Part shown: piece after piece, positions 17,971 to 30,238 of the stretch | How positions within the stretch are numbered: the stretch's first letter is position 1 | Layout of the letters: every line of letters begins with the position of its first letter | Source of the DNA: Phymatolithon calcareum | Taxonomy: Eukaryota > Rhodophyta > Florideophyceae > Hapalidiales | Length of the DNA: 64,000 nt | NCBI GenBank assembly: GCA_977006965.1 | Contig: OZ345358.1 | Span: forward strand, 186,001 to 250,000 | Direction of reading: 5' to 3' | Notes under the pieces: model-generated | What the model saw: the letters and a program-made list of their open reading frames with translations, nothing else | What the model was told of the DNA's origin: nothing | Database searches by the model: none | Position numbers and translations under genes: made by a program

Positions 17971-20066
17971 CGTGGGCTTGCCCATCTACTAGTCCTGCTC
18001 TACCATTTGACATCCGGCCATTCTCCGGCGGTTTCATAGGCGTCGACGTATTTTTCGTCCTCTCCGGATATCTAATATCCGGCAACATCAAGCGTTCATT
18101 AGAACTCTCCAAATTTTCACTCTCCACATTTTACACACGTCGAATAACGCGCCTAGCTCCATCCTTGTTTGTCACTCTGATCATTCCAATGTTTTATCAC
18201 TTGCCGTTCTCCCAACACTGGACGTACGCAACGCCGCTCAATCTGCATCTGCTGCAACTTTGGGTGCTTCCAACGTGAACTTCTTCTTTCGCAGTGGTTA
18301 TTTCAATACAGCCGCTGCTCGAAAGCCGCTGCTACACACTTGGTCGCTTGGTGTTGAAACACAATTCTATATGCTATGGGCTCCCCTCCACTCCGTGCTG
18401 TACGCCGTGGATCCCGTGCTTCCTGCGACGTTCGCAGCGATTTTTACCGCAATCGGTATGGCGTTTGCTGAGCAGGTGGCAATACAAATCCAAATGCGGC
18501 GTTCTACCTGCCGCATCATCGCGCTTGGGAATTTCTCATCGGTACCGTCGTGGCCATACATACGCTTCCGAAATCGCTGATTTGTTCCACCCGTCTAGCC
18601 GATGTACTGTCTCTTATAGGGCTCGCGGCACTCTTGACCGCTGCCGCCACCTTCCATCCGAGGGATGTGTTCCCTGGCGTTCGCGCCATAGTTCCGTGTC
18701 TGTCAACTGCGGCACTGATCAGTACAACTGGCTCAAAGATGGCGAGATTCTTCCTGTCAGGGATCTACTAGGCTTCCTGGGAAACATTTCGTATAGCGTT
18801 TACCTCGTGTACTGGCCTTTGCTCATTCACATTAGATCAATACGCTTATGGACCCCCCTCACGCCTGTTGAACGCTCGGTAGGTTTTCTCACGTCACTTG
18901 TGGGTGGCTACTCGCTTCATTTTATCATCGAACGGCCGTTAATGGCGCGTCGCGAATTCGGAAATGCACGCATGTTCTTTCTCAAGTTCTTCGCCCTCGT
19001 CACCGCTCTTGTTGCAGCGTTCATCTTGCTGGCGTTTACATTTGACGAAAAGGCAAAGCATGCGCTCAACAACGTCATGGACGACCTGACATCATTCCGG
19101 GGGGCCAGCCTGCAATTCGGTGGTATTAATGCTTCTGAAGTGGTGGGACTGGCGAAACGTTCGATATCGCCTAAGAATTTTTCGAAAAAGAAGGTTCGGA
19201 AACTGGGGAATGAAATGATCTTCAAACCTGTTAATAGACCTGCTCTGCGGGTGGCCATTATCGGTGACAGTCATGCAAGCAGTTTGCAACCATTGGCCGT
19301 ACATCTGGTCGAGACTTTGGGGGCTAATGTTCACATCTGGAGTCGGTATACATGCCCTCCGATCTTGGGCATTGTCAAAATATTTCTTCTCAAGCCGGCA
19401 ATGGACAAGGTATGTCGGGAATTTAACGCGATGTGGCGAGAACGAGTGGCCAAGGAAGAGTTTGACGCTGTCATTCTCGCAGCACGCTGGGAAGGCAGTC
19501 TTCCAAATCACGCGTACGGAAAGGACACGGTCACGCTTTTTATACAGCCCGGAGAAAGCAGGGAAGATTCAATTCGACGTGGATTATCATTTGGGAAGAA
19601 TCATTCAAAGTCAGTCTTCGGACCTGCCCTCAAAGCCACTGCGAAAATGATTGCGGACACTGGTGCGACTCCAATTCTGTTTTCACGGGTACCTCTCCTG
19701 CCGTTTGATCTGCGGGTATGCAAAACAGAGAATCATTGTAATGGCCCATCGCGCGCGACGGTCATGGAACGGTTTAAATTCATTGATGACGTAATTCGTA
19801 ATGTTGCAAACGGTGTTGGCGTAGCGAAAGCTGTAATTCTGTCGAAATACTTTTGCGATGAGGCGGCCAAAGGAAGTGCCAAGGGTGATACTTGCAGAGT
19901 CACTATGGGCGGAGCTCTTCTTTATCGCGATGAAAACCACTTGTGAGCACTTGGAAGCGTGTATTTTGCACTGCGATGGCAAAAGGATGGATACAGTGGT
20001 ATTACCTGGAATAAAATGATTAAGAAACGAGCGGTTAGGGATCTTAAGCGCATTTCTGGAAAATGA
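17971..20066 (+). pseudogene. Acyltransferase-3 / SGNH, cassette alpha, copy B
   Basis: Lacks the start codon and first about 20 codons, which were removed at the duplication junction. Carries the same missing T and other frame changes as copy A between 18260 and 18740, and is missing one more T near 18009. The region from 18770 is open and includes GFLGNISYSVYLVYWPLL and IIGDSHASSLQ with the expected His. A TGA at 19944-19946, in place of the Ser codon of DENHLS, removes the last 40 residues. Confidence 0.8.
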
Positions 20067-20624
20067 ATAAAGCGATAGGCAGACGTTGGATGCCCTTCCG
20101 GATAGCAGTCCGCGCAAAGTTACCGCAACAAGATTCTGGATTTGGCAATTGGATCAGCTCAAGGTATGATTCAGACTCCACTTTGTAGCAATGCAAACGG
20201 AGGAACAAGATCAAGCCGATGCTCCAGCTAGTCGCCCTTCTGCAACCGACGCATTAACCATGCCACTGGATGCTGCAGCGCAGCATGGTGTAGACGATGA
20301 GCTCCCGGTGCTGTGATGAAATGACGCTATGGCCTCTGGGTTTCGTGTCTTTCTGTATGCCTCGAGATCATCTTGTCCGAATAGCGAAACACAGCCCGTT
20401 GCACTCGAAGCGCGGTGAGTGCATTATTATCCGCGTGCCTCACATGTTTGTTCGCCCTCGATATTAATTACAAGATTTACATCGTCAGAAAGATGAGCGC
20501 ACGTTCGAATGCAATGCTCTTCGCCTCTGGCGCCCTCGTCCGACCCTGTTGCCGTCGTGACCATCGTAAATTATTCACGTCACATTTAATTTCGTCATCA
20601 CCAAGACCATGCTCGCTCCGTCTG
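20067..20624. other. Intergenic stretch, copy of 4069-4626
   Basis: Near-identical to 4069-4626. No gene seen. Confidence 0.5.
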
Positions 20625-21059
20625 TATCCCGAGGTTTGTGGCTATGCTCGAGAATGCCGTTGAAAAAGCGTCCGCCGCACCTTTCGGAAATATTTTCGCT
20701 GTTGTCGATGCGCATAACGTTTTCACCGTGGCTTTCTGCAACACCCTGTTGTTTTGCGGCGATGTCAGGCACAAAGTACGCCCGTCCTGATGTCCGTGCG
20801 TTCGTGTACGCTGCCATTGTCGACCGGCAAGGAACATCCTGGCTGTGCTCCAGGTCAGCTACGCGTATGTATGCAGGACATGGAGAAAAGCTACCGCCAG
20901 GAGTTGGGCCGGGGGTCGTCCACGGCAGTTTATCGGTCCTCGGTCGGCGGTCAAAGTGCAGATTGGATTCCCGCTGCACGTTACAGAGCTGTGCTCAAGC
21001 AATGTTTGTTGAAGTCCGAGCAGTACCCGCATTCTTGCACTGTGATGATGGCGACATGA
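20625..21059 (+). pseudogene. Small unknown gene, alpha copy B (broken)
   Basis: Identical to the A-alpha copy in all the frames examined, including both extra bases and the missing 5' end. Confidence 0.6.
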
Positions 21060-21135
21060 TTCACAAAACTCATTGACTGTCAACACCCTTGCAGTTCTAG
21101 ATTCGACAGAGAATCTACAGATAGGAATAACCTCT

Positions 21136-21841
21136 TCATATTAACTGCATCGCTCGAGCCCGGTCTGGCGGCACATGCTCCCTACCACACCGCAATAGTA
21201 CGGCCAAGGTGACCATTGCGTTAAAATCTTCAGACAATTCGATAAACCTGGTTTATAGCTCAACAGCGTACTGTGCATCTGCAGGGACATTCTCATTCGC
21301 TTTTTCGAGCAAATCCCCCAAGTGGATCCTTGCATCTATGTGTACACCTTCCTCAATCGCTTGTTTGTACAGCTGAACGGCGCGCGAAAGGTCTGGTGCG
21401 ACACCATCGCTACCGTCCTCCAACACGTGTCCCAGATTGACCATGGAACGTGCCTGCGTGCCCTCATTCTTGGACCATATATAGAGCTGTACGACACGAG
21501 GATGGTCTGCAGGGACGCCCCCTCTGCCGTTTTGAAGCAACCATCCCAGGTCGTTCATTGCATACAAGTCTCCTCCCACTTCAATTGCTCTAGAATACAG
21601 CTTCATCGCACGAGCAGGGGCTGCTGGGACGCCTTCTCAGCATTACTCTAAGGTTATGCAGAGTAACATCGTCTCCCTCCTCAATCACACGCTTGTACAG
21701 CTCCATCGCACCAGGTGGATCTGCCGGTACGCTCTTGTTGCCGAGCTGTACTATGTGTTCTAGGTTGACCATCGCATCTACCCATTTCCCTTCTTCAATG
21801 GCGCGAGTGTACGGCGCAAGAAGGGAATCGCTATTCATCAT
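21136..21841 (-). pseudogene. Sel1-repeat gene, cassette alpha, copy B (broken)
   Basis: ATG equivalent at 21841. Same frameshift and TAA as the A copy, with a few amino-acid changes such as GRGGVPADHP in place of GREGVPADHL. Confidence 0.75.
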
Positions 21842-22245
21842 ATGGTTCCGACCTCTGGACACATGTTTCCTGGTCAGGTGACAGCAGCTCTAGATTTCGT
21901 GGCCTACAGGTGTTGATTATGCGTTACCACGCAATAGGTGGACTGTGTTTCTCATGTCCACGTAGTCTGATTTTTCTTTCCTATATAAGTCAGCGATGAC
22001 CACAGTTTGTAAGCTCAAGCGACTAAGTTCAGAAGTCAGAGCTCACAGTTTGCTCCAGCTTTCAAATTCCATGTTCCCAATTTTTTGGAATGCTGGCCAA
22101 TCTTTTACAGATGCCCCTTAAAGGGTAAATGCATACAGCGAAAAAGTCCATTTTCAGTAATCTCGCGGGCTACTGAGCTTCTTGTTTATGAGCAATTGTA
22201 TCAGAGGCCCACGTTGAGCACTCATTCAACAATTGTAATTCTTCT
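21842..22245. other. Intergenic stretch, copy of 5844-6250
   Basis: Contains the same TATA-like box near 21982. No gene seen. Confidence 0.45.
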
Positions 22246-22998
22246 ATGCAAGGCGAAAGAGGAATTTTGATTTCGGCGAACTTCGGGAACATCGCAAATA
22301 TAGTTTGGCTTTACGTAGTCGGAAACCGGGGCGCTGGTAAAAGAACTCTCCTCAACGGACTCGCCGGAAGTCCACAGTTTAGAAGCGGGCCCAGCCTGTG
22401 TGAAGGTTTAACAGAAGTTCTCCAAGCATGTCAGGTTGGGAACTTGACGCTGTACGACACTCCTGGTCTTTTCGATATTACGAGAAGTAAGGAAATGCAT
22501 TTGGAAGCTGCGGAGCGTCGCGTCAGCGAGATCAAGAATGCCAACGGAAAGCAACTTAGGGAAATGATGGCAGACTATGAACTACAAAAGCTTGCTTATG
22601 AAAAGCGAATCAGCGCACTGGAGCAAGCACTGAGTGAGCAAAAGTCGAAGAAGTCACATAGATCAAAAGAAGTACAAAATATCGAGGAGGAAAAGAGAGA
22701 AGCGAGCGTGGCGTACGATCTGGATGTCCCCGTTGTAGCCATTCAGGAAGATAGACAAGCAGAAGGTGGCGCAGATGGTGTACTGGCGGACGCGGTTCGC
22801 GCAGCTGAGATGTACAGTCGAGCTATTGAGGAAGGTGGGAATGTGGATGCAATGGTCAATCTCGGATTGTTGCTACAAAATGGCGCAGATGGTGTACCGG
22901 CGGACGCGGTTCGTGCATCTGGGATGTACAATCGAGCTATTGAAGAAGGTGGGAATGTGGATGCAATCGTGATACCAATCAAGGCATCTCTTGGTTAA
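22246..22998 (+). pseudogene. GTPase-Sel1 gene, copy B (two large deletions)
   Basis: The frame is open for 250 codons, but it is a remnant. The upstream 1.26 kb, including the real start codon, is deleted so that intergenic sequence joins just before the P-loop (GNRGAGKR). A second deletion joins DITRSK directly to EMHLEAAERR, removing the NKxE region and most of the G domain. The coiled coil and two Sel1 units remain. A shortened product could be made, but it could not work as a GTPase. Confidence 0.8.
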
Positions 22999-23409
22999 CC
23001 CTTTTACGCCTGTACGTATTACAGGTGAATGTGTATCGCAACTCGCATAAAATATAGGCAGACACAATCTGCCCTCAAAGGAAATCATTATAGATGATGA
23101 TAGGGTACACGACTTCAAGCAAACTAAAAGCCCAGTTTGCTTCTCAGCTCGTATACAGAGCTCTGGGAAGTCTTCCTCTGTGTATCTAACGTATTCCAGA
23201 AACTTCGCTGTTCATCCTCGAGCCTCTAACCGTCGACAACCGGGCCATTAGTCATAGTTGTTATAGAAGTACACACCGCAGATCCAATATAGCGTGATCA
23301 GTCTGTATTAAACTAGTGCATACACGCATAGAGATTGCTTTCGTAATCTTACGTCATTTCGCCTCCAGACGCTCCACGATCTACCCAAGCGACCTCCCCG
23401 CCCGTAGTC
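22999..23409 (+). promoter_or_regulatory. 5' flank of the beta acyltransferase, copy B
   Basis: Homologous to 8554-8964. No gene; probable promoter region. Confidence 0.4.
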
Positions 23410-25304
23410 ATGGCCGCCGCCACCTTGACAGAGAAGAAGAGCCACAGAGCCGATCTGGTCAGCCTCCTGGGCTTGCCCTTCTACGGCTGCTGCTGTACCA
23501 TTTTGACATCCGGCCATTCTCCGGCGGTTTCATAGGCGCCGACGTATTTTTCGTCCTCTCCGGATATCTAATATCCGGCAACATCAAGCGTTCATTGGAA
23601 CTTTACAAATTTTCACACTACACGTTTTACACACGGCGAATAACACGCCTGGCTCTAGGCTTATTTGCCACTCTGATCCTTTCCACTGTTGTATCACTTG
23701 CCGTTCTCTAACCACTTGACATGCGGGACGCCGCTCAATCTGCAGCTGCTGCAACGCTGGGTGCTTCAATCGTGGACTTCTTCTTTCGCAGTGGTTATTG
23801 CGACACAGCCGCTGCTCCAAAGCCCCTGCTTCACACTTGGTCGCTTGGTGTTGAAACAAAATATGCTATGGGCTCCCCTCCACCGTGCTGTACGCTGTGG
23901 AATCCGTACTTTCTGCGACGTTCGCAACGTTTTTTTTATCGCAATCGGAATGCGTTTGCTGAGCAGGTCGCAATACATAATCTAAATGCGGCGTTTTAGC
24001 GTTTTTTGAATTTGGAATTTTTTAAAAACGCCCTCAGAAACACTCATGAGACGGCGTTCCAGCTGCCGCATCATTGCTTTTGGCAATTTTCATCTGTACC
24101 GGCGTGGCCACACATACGCTTCCGAGATCGCTGGTTTTTCCACCCGTATAGCTGATGTACTGCGTCTTGTAGGACTCATGGGGCTCTTGACCGCAGCCGC
24201 GACCTTTCATCCGAGGGATATGTTCGCTGGTGTTCGCGCCATAATTCAGTGTCTGTCAATCGCGGCACTGATCAGTACACGTGCCTCAAGAGTGGCGAGA
24301 TTCTTCCTGTGAGGGAATCTACTAGGCTTCCCTTTGCTCATTCACATTCGATCAATCACCGCTCTTGTTGCAATGTTCCTCTTGCTGGCGTTTACATTTG
24401 ACGAAAAGGCAAAGCATGCGCTCACCAACGTTATGGATGACCTGACATCACTTCGGGGGCCGAGCCTGCAATTCTGTGGTATTAATGCTTCTGAAGTGGT
24501 GAGACTGGCGAAGCGTTCGATATTGCATAAGAATTTTTCTAAAAAGAAAGTTCGGAAACTGGGAAATGAAACGATCAACCTATACATGCCCTCCGATCTT
24601 GCGCACTGTCAAAACATTTCTTCTCAAGCCGGCAATGGACAACGTATGCCGGGAATTTGACGCGATGTGGCAAGAACGAGTGGCGAAGGAAAAGATTGAC
24701 GCTGTCTTTCTCGCAGCACGATGGGAAGGCAGTCTTCCAAATCACGCGTACGGAAAGGACACGGTCACGCTTTTTATACAGCCCGGAGAAAGCAGGGAAG
24801 ATTCAATTCGACGTGGATTATCATTTGGGAAGAATCATTCAAAGTCAGTCTTCGGACCTGCCCTCAAAGCCACAGCGAAAAAGATTGCGGACACTGGTGC
24901 GACTCCAATTCTGTTTTCACGGGTACCTCTCCTGCCGTTTGATCTGCGGGTATGCAAAACAGGGAATCATTGTAATGGCCCATCGCGCGCGACGGTCATG
25001 GAACGGTTTAAATTCATTGATAACGCAATTCGAAGTGCTGCGTACGATGTTGGCGTAGCGAAAGCTGTAATTCTGTCGAAATACTTTTGCGATGAGGCGG
25101 CCAAAAGAAGTGCCAAGGGTGATACTTGCGGAGTGACTATGAGCGGAGTTCTTCTTTATCACGATGGAAACACACTTGGTCCCACTTGGAAGCGCGTGTG
25201 TCGCACTGCGATGGCAAAAGGATGGCTACAGTGGTATTTCTTGGGATAAGATGATAAAGAAACGAGCAGCCCGGGATCTTGAGCACATTTCCAGAAGTCA
25301 ATAA
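23410..25304 (+). pseudogene. Acyltransferase-3 / SGNH, cassette beta, copy B
   Basis: ATG at 23410. The first part carries a frameshift in the GLALL motif (deletion near 23467) and the TAA also seen in A1. The hairpin-bearing 60-bp insertion lies near 24000-24060. A TGA follows RVARFFL near 24310, and the segment for GFLGNISYS...HWP is missing. From 24566 the SGNH C-terminal half is open for most of its length (FDAMWQERVAKEKID, LLPFDLRVCKTG), but block I is deleted and the last block reads HDGNTLG. The homologous stop is at 25302-25304. Confidence 0.75.
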
Positions 25305-25877
25305 AGCATTAGGCAGACATTGGATGTCCTTCCGGATTACAGCCCACATAAAGTTACCGCGACAGGATCTGGCAATTGGATCAGCTCAAGGTATGATTCA
25401 AATTTCAGCTTAAAGCATTGCAAACGGAGGAACAAGATCCGACCAGAAGATATTAATCCATGATCCGACAGGTGCTCCAGCTTGTCGCCCTTCCAGCGTC
25501 GACGCATTATCCATGAAACTGGAAGCCGCAGCGCACCATGGTTTAGAGGATGAGCTCCCGGTAATGTGGCGAATTGACGCTATAGTCTCTGGTTTTCGTG
25601 CTTTTTTGTAGAGCCCGAGATCACCTTGTCCGGTTGGCGATACACAGCCCACTGTCCAGGTAGCGCGGAGAGTGCATTATCCGCATGCCTCACGTGTCTG
25701 TTCGTCCTCGAGATTACAAGATTTGCATCGTCAGGAAGATTGTCGCACGTTCAAATGCAATGCAATGCTCTCCGCCTTTGGCACCCTCGCCAACCATGTT
25801 GCCGTCATGAGCATCAAATATTATTGTATTCAAAGTTAATTTCGTTATCACCAAGACCATGCTCGCTCCCTCACTAT
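25305..25877. other. Intergenic stretch before the small gene
   Basis: Diverged relative of 4069-4626. No convincing gene. A same-frame extension of the next ORF reaches 25626 but is not conserved. Confidence 0.4.
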
Positions 25878-26342
25878 ATGAAAAGCAATACCGTCTCGTT
25901 TGAAATTGAGTTTGCGTCTGAGTCTTCTGACGTGCCGAAAGATATCCCGAGTTTTGTGGCTGTGCGCGAGAACGCCGTTGAAAAAGCGTCCACCGCACCC
26001 TTCGGAAATATTTTCGCTGTTGTCGATGCGCAGAACGTTTTCACAGTGGCTATCTGCAACACCCTTTCGTTTTGCGGCGATGCAGGCACAAAGCACGCCC
26101 ATCCTGATGTCCGTGTGTTCGTTTACGCTGCCATTGTCGCCCGACAAAGACATCCTGGCTGTGCTCCAAGTCATCTACGCGTCTGTATGCATGACAGAGA
26201 GAAAAACTACCGCCAGGAGTTGGGCTGGGGTCGTCTACGGCAGTTCATCAGTCCTCCGACGACGACCAAAGTGAGGATTGGATTCCCGCTGCACGTTACA
26301 GAGCTGTACGCAAGCATTATTATGTCGAAGTCCGAGCAGTAA
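25878..26342 (+). CDS. Small unknown gene of the cassette, beta copy B (intact)
   Basis: 154 aa from the ATG at 25878 (MKSNTVSFEIEFASES...). Recognisable segments are VAVRENAVEKASTAPFGNIF, HPDVRVFVYAAIVARQRHPG and the end LYASIIMSKSEQ. There is no signal peptide, membrane segment or domain that I recognise. It is the only undamaged member: the C-beta copy lacks the first about 18 residues and the three alpha copies are frameshifted. Its constant position after the acyltransferase, and convergent with Sel1, suggests it belongs to the cassette. Confidence 0.55.
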   Translation: MKSNTVSFEIEFASESSDVPKDIPSFVAVRENAVEKASTAPFGNIFAVVDAQNVFTVAICNTLSFCGDAGTKHAHPDVRVFVYAAIVARQRHPGCAPSHLRVCMHDREKNYRQELGWGRLRQFISPPTTTKVRIGFPLHVTELYASIIMSKSEQ

Positions 26343-26431
26343 CCGCATTTTTCCACCGTGATGATCACAGCGTGTTTCACAAAACTCATTTGACTGTCAG
26401 CACCCTTGCAGTTTTAGATTTGACGGAGAAT

Positions 26432-27787
26432 CTACAAAAGGGAATACGCTTTTCTTATTAACTGCATCGCTCGAGCCCGGTCTGTCGGCACATGCTCCCT
26501 ACCACATCGCAATAGTAGGGCCAATTTGACCGTTGCATTAACATCTTCCGACAGTTTGATAGCCCGGGTGTATAGCTCAACCGCGTACTGTGCATCTCCA
26601 GGGACGTTCTCATTCCCTTTTTCAGGCAAATTCCCAAAATGGATCATTGTATCAATGTGTCCACCTTCCTCAATCGCCCACATGTACAGCTGAACGGCGC
26701 GTGAAAGGTCTCATGCGAAGCCATCGCTACCATCTTCCAGCATGTGTCCCAGATTTACCATAGCAGATACATGCCTGCCCTCGTTAATGGTCCGTGTATA
26801 GAGCTCTACGGCACAAGGAGGGTCTGCAGGGACGCCCTCTCCGCCGTTTTGAAGCAAAGATCCAAGGTTGTTCATTGCATACACGTCTCCTTCCACTTCA
26901 ATCGCTCTAGAATACAGCTCCATCGCCCGAGGTGGGTCTGCCGGTACGTTCTCGGCGCCGTGCTGTAGTATGTCTCCCAGGTTGACCATCGCATCTACCC
27001 ATTCCCCATCTTCAATGGCGCGAGTGTAAAGCTCTACGGCACGAGGAGGGTCTACAGGAACACCCTCTTGGCCGTTTTGAAGCAACTATCCCAGGTTGTA
27101 CATTGCACACACGTCTCCTCCCACTTCAATCGCTCTAGAATACAGCTCCACCGCACGAGGTGGATCTTCCGGTACGTTCTCCGCGCTGTGCTGTGGTATA
27201 TACCCCAGGTTGACCATCGCATCTACCCGTTCCCCTTCTTCAATGGCGCGAGTGTCCAGCTCTACGGCACGAGGAGGGTCTGCTGGGACGCTTTCTCCTC
27301 CATTAGCGAATAATTTTCCGAGATTTTACATTGCATCTACATCTCCATTCTCCTCTATAGCGCGAGTGTACAGCTCAATCGCACGAGGTAGGTCTGCTTG
27401 TACGTTCTTAGCGCCAGTTTGGAGTAAGCGTCCCAAATAGACCATGGCTCTGACATCTCCACCCTCCTCAATGGCGCGAGTGTACAGTGCAACGGCACGA
27501 GCTGGGTCCGCTGGTACGCCATCGTCCCCATTCTGGAACAGTCGCCCAAGTTTGTTCATGGCCTCTATATTTCGGCCCTCTTCGATTGCACGGGTATATA
27601 GCTTCATGGCTTGACGGGGGTCGGCCGGTACGCCTTCTGCGCCTGTCTGTAGTACAACTGCCAACTTGCACATGGCCGCTGGATCCGCGCGCCCTTCCCT
27701 GACACTCTTAAGGAGTGTTGCAGCGCTAAGCTGGTTCTCTTCAATGCCCTTTTCTGCACTTTGCGGCTGTTTCTCGTGATGTGCCAT
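26432..27787 (-). pseudogene. Sel1-repeat gene, cassette beta, copy B (most complete length, broken)
   Basis: ATG at 27787 (MAHHEKQPQSAEKG). About 11 Sel1 units can be followed to the last residues RKAYSLL at 26432. Breaks are the TAA shared with copy A after GDVDAM (near 27326), a second TAG near 27086, and a TGA near 26711 shared with copy C. It shows the full ancestral length of the beta gene (about 450 codons). Confidence 0.75.
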
Positions 27788-28978
27788 TGTCTCGGTACTA
27801 TCTTCCTGCCGACGTTGGGAGGGAGGTGTTTGCAGGGGGAGAGATAGAGAACAATGTGAGGTGTCCGAATATAGAAACGTTCAATGTACGAAAAGCTGGT
27901 GGACCACACTCCGGAGCTGGCTTTCGGTAGGCTAGGTTATAGTATGACCAGCGCTTTCGAACAATTTTCGGTTTTCCCATTTGTTCGCATTGCATTTCTT
28001 TCTGGATGTCCGCAAAGCAAGCTTACGGAAGAGAACCATATCTGTCACGGGTTTCGTACTGCGTCCCAGTCATGTTTTGCTGCCTGTACCGTTGACGTGA
28101 TGTAATGAGTTTTTGGAAATCAACAGGACCAGGCAACGGAGATCTAACTAGAAAGCAATCCTTTTATCATTGCTGCAGAGCAACATGAGAGGCATTCTTT
28201 TCAAGGGCGACATTAACGCTCTGGCATTCTCTATGACTAGCCATTACAGCACCCTCATCTTCTATTGATCTCTAGCATTTGAGCCCTCTATCGAAGTGCC
28301 ATCAGTATCATACTGTACGTCCATTTCAACAGCTTCTGATACCGGTTTCAGACCGCCAGAAGAGATTGACGCGGCTAGAGCCACTGACATGATTTTATGT
28401 AATTCCGATTAAGAAAGCTGAAGTGTTTCAATGCTAGTAGAATATGCTTAGAAAGGTGCCGACATTCCTCCAGTTGGGACACATGGTAGCTTCTCAATAA
28501 ATCCATTTAATTACGATACCGGTTTCAAAACAACTACACAGGTTGTTGGCGATTGTTGTCCCCCAACGACATGAACGGCAAACAATCGAAGACGAAAGTC
28601 GTAATTAAGTGGATTTATTGACAAGGTACCATCAGGGGATTGTCAGGGGGAGAGAAACGCCGACTTGACAAGTTACATGAATCGCTGCTGGAGGAAAATT
28701 GGCACCTTTTCGCAGTGTGTATCTTATTACTATAGCCTGGAAATTTTTCATTAAAATCGCAACAAAGTCGAACGTCCGAGTCTGCAGACATTCGTAATAA
28801 ATCATACTGTATCGATGTTTAGATATGCTGTTTAATTTTCCAAATTAGAAATATTGATCTTAAAAGTTTGAATACATTCGTTTCGATCCCCATTTCAAGC
28901 CGCTCTCGCATTGATTTGTCATCAACAAACACAATTATTTCTTTCCTCGCTCATAGCAGAAACAACTCTCTGATCGCC
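27788..28978. other. Intergenic stretch with the fold-back at 28483-28632
   Basis: Divergent region between Sel1-beta (-) and the zinc-finger gene (+). Includes the empty target site of the SINE-like insert at 27923-27934. No gene seen. Confidence 0.5.
28483..28632. repeat. 150-bp fold-back sequence, copy B
   Basis: Same 34-bp inverted ends and internal stem as 16938-17087. Confidence 0.7.
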
Positions 28979-29509
28979 ATGCCAGCGAAGGGAGGCGTGT
29001 GTAAGGGGTCGATTGACTATTTACTCAACCACAGCTTTGATGCATCCCAAGGCCATGTCTCCCTCGTCCCACCTACGAACAAATGTTTAGCCTGTGGAAA
29101 ACGTTATCAGGATGCCAACAGATTGCCGGCTCATCAGCGCTTCATACATCCTCTTGAGCGACCGCATCAGTGCCCTCATTGCCAAGCTGCGTTCAGGCAG
29201 AAGGGAAACTTGAACAAGCACATCAAGAGTGTACACTACAAAGTCAAGAATTTCCCTTGCATGAGATGTGATGCTAAGTTTTCATTTCAAAGCGGACTTC
29301 ATCGGCACAAACGAATGGTTCATGGCTCTATACGCCCTTACGTTTGCGAGGTATGTCATTCCACTTTCAAGCAAAAAGCACACAAGCAGAGGCACATATC
29401 CAGTGTGCACAAGAAGTTGAAGCCTTGCCGCTGCTTCTGTGGTGCAGCATTTCGAGAGAAATATAATTTGCGCATGCACCAGAAAGCCGTGCATAACGGC
29501 TCTAGCTGA
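28979..29509 (+). CDS. C2H2 zinc-finger protein, five fingers, copy B
   Basis: 176 aa, nearly identical to 17422-17952; differences include THKC-side residues of finger 1 (PTNKCLACGK) and FKQKAHKQRH in finger 4. All zinc ligands are kept. The 3' flank (LTKPY... after the stop, then TTGCTGCATCTTGC) is the original one that copy A lost at the duplication junction. Confidence 0.85.
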   Translation: MPAKGGVCKGSIDYLLNHSFDASQGHVSLVPPTNKCLACGKRYQDANRLPAHQRFIHPLERPHQCPHCQAAFRQKGNLNKHIKSVHYKVKNFPCMRCDAKFSFQSGLHRHKRMVHGSIRPYVCEVCHSTFKQKAHKQRHISSVHKKLKPCRCFCGAAFREKYNLRMHQKAVHNGSS

Positions 29510-30238
29510 CCGAAACCATACTAAATCTTGCTGCATCTTGCTACATTTCATGGTCGCTTTCTTGTAGGCGCCGAACTTTAATAGGCACTTGATATCGTTA
29601 GGCAGATACCTGATGAGCTTCGTTCTGTTTGCGCCAACAGCACTAAAACGCTTCTTAGTCTTTTTTAAGGTGCATGATTATGAGAGCGAGCATAGGAAGT
29701 ATAATACGAAAATACACGGTTGTCATGTTGAGCTTGGACAACTGATAGAGCTCTATCTCCCTTCGTGAGCAGATATTCCGGCGCCATACCATGTGCCCAA
29801 AAGCTTGTTTATACTTATTGTAGTCGAGAGGAAAACTAAAATGAATCTTTACAGCTATTGAAAATTCTTTTGTTTGTACTGCATATGGAACGCTTGAACG
29901 AAAGTCATGCTTCGTTCCTTAGCTCTTAGTCATCAATCCGTGGTCATCATTTGGTCTTCCGTCCTGGAAACTTCCATTGCGGCACGCGTCTTTTCGCGGG
30001 CTTCATCATCTGGCGCAGAGTACCGGATTGAGGGTTTATCTTGCAGCGGTCTTTGAAGTCCCCGTTGGTGCCCAACACGCCCTGATGAGAAGAGACCCAG
30101 GAGTTCTTTTGGGTGCTAGAGCTCTCGTTGTGTGCAATTAGCTGATTGTTCTGACTGACATGGCCACTGTGCCCAGGACCAGAATGATGTCTGTGACAGG
30201 CACACGACGGAAGTTTGCAAGTCTACATGAGTCAAACC
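29510..30238. other. Intergenic stretch of the inner arm
   Basis: Mirrored at 49056-49785. The right-arm copy has an 85-codon GTG-started ORF (49091-49348), but a 1-bp difference breaks it here, so I do not call a gene. Confidence 0.4.

Larger units (their letters stand above)
17971..29526 (+). repeat. Tandem duplication unit B
   Basis: Second direct copy, starting inside the acyltransferase at the residue equivalent to 1972 and ending in the zinc-finger 3' flank. It is also the left partner of the palindrome with copy C. Confidence 0.85.
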
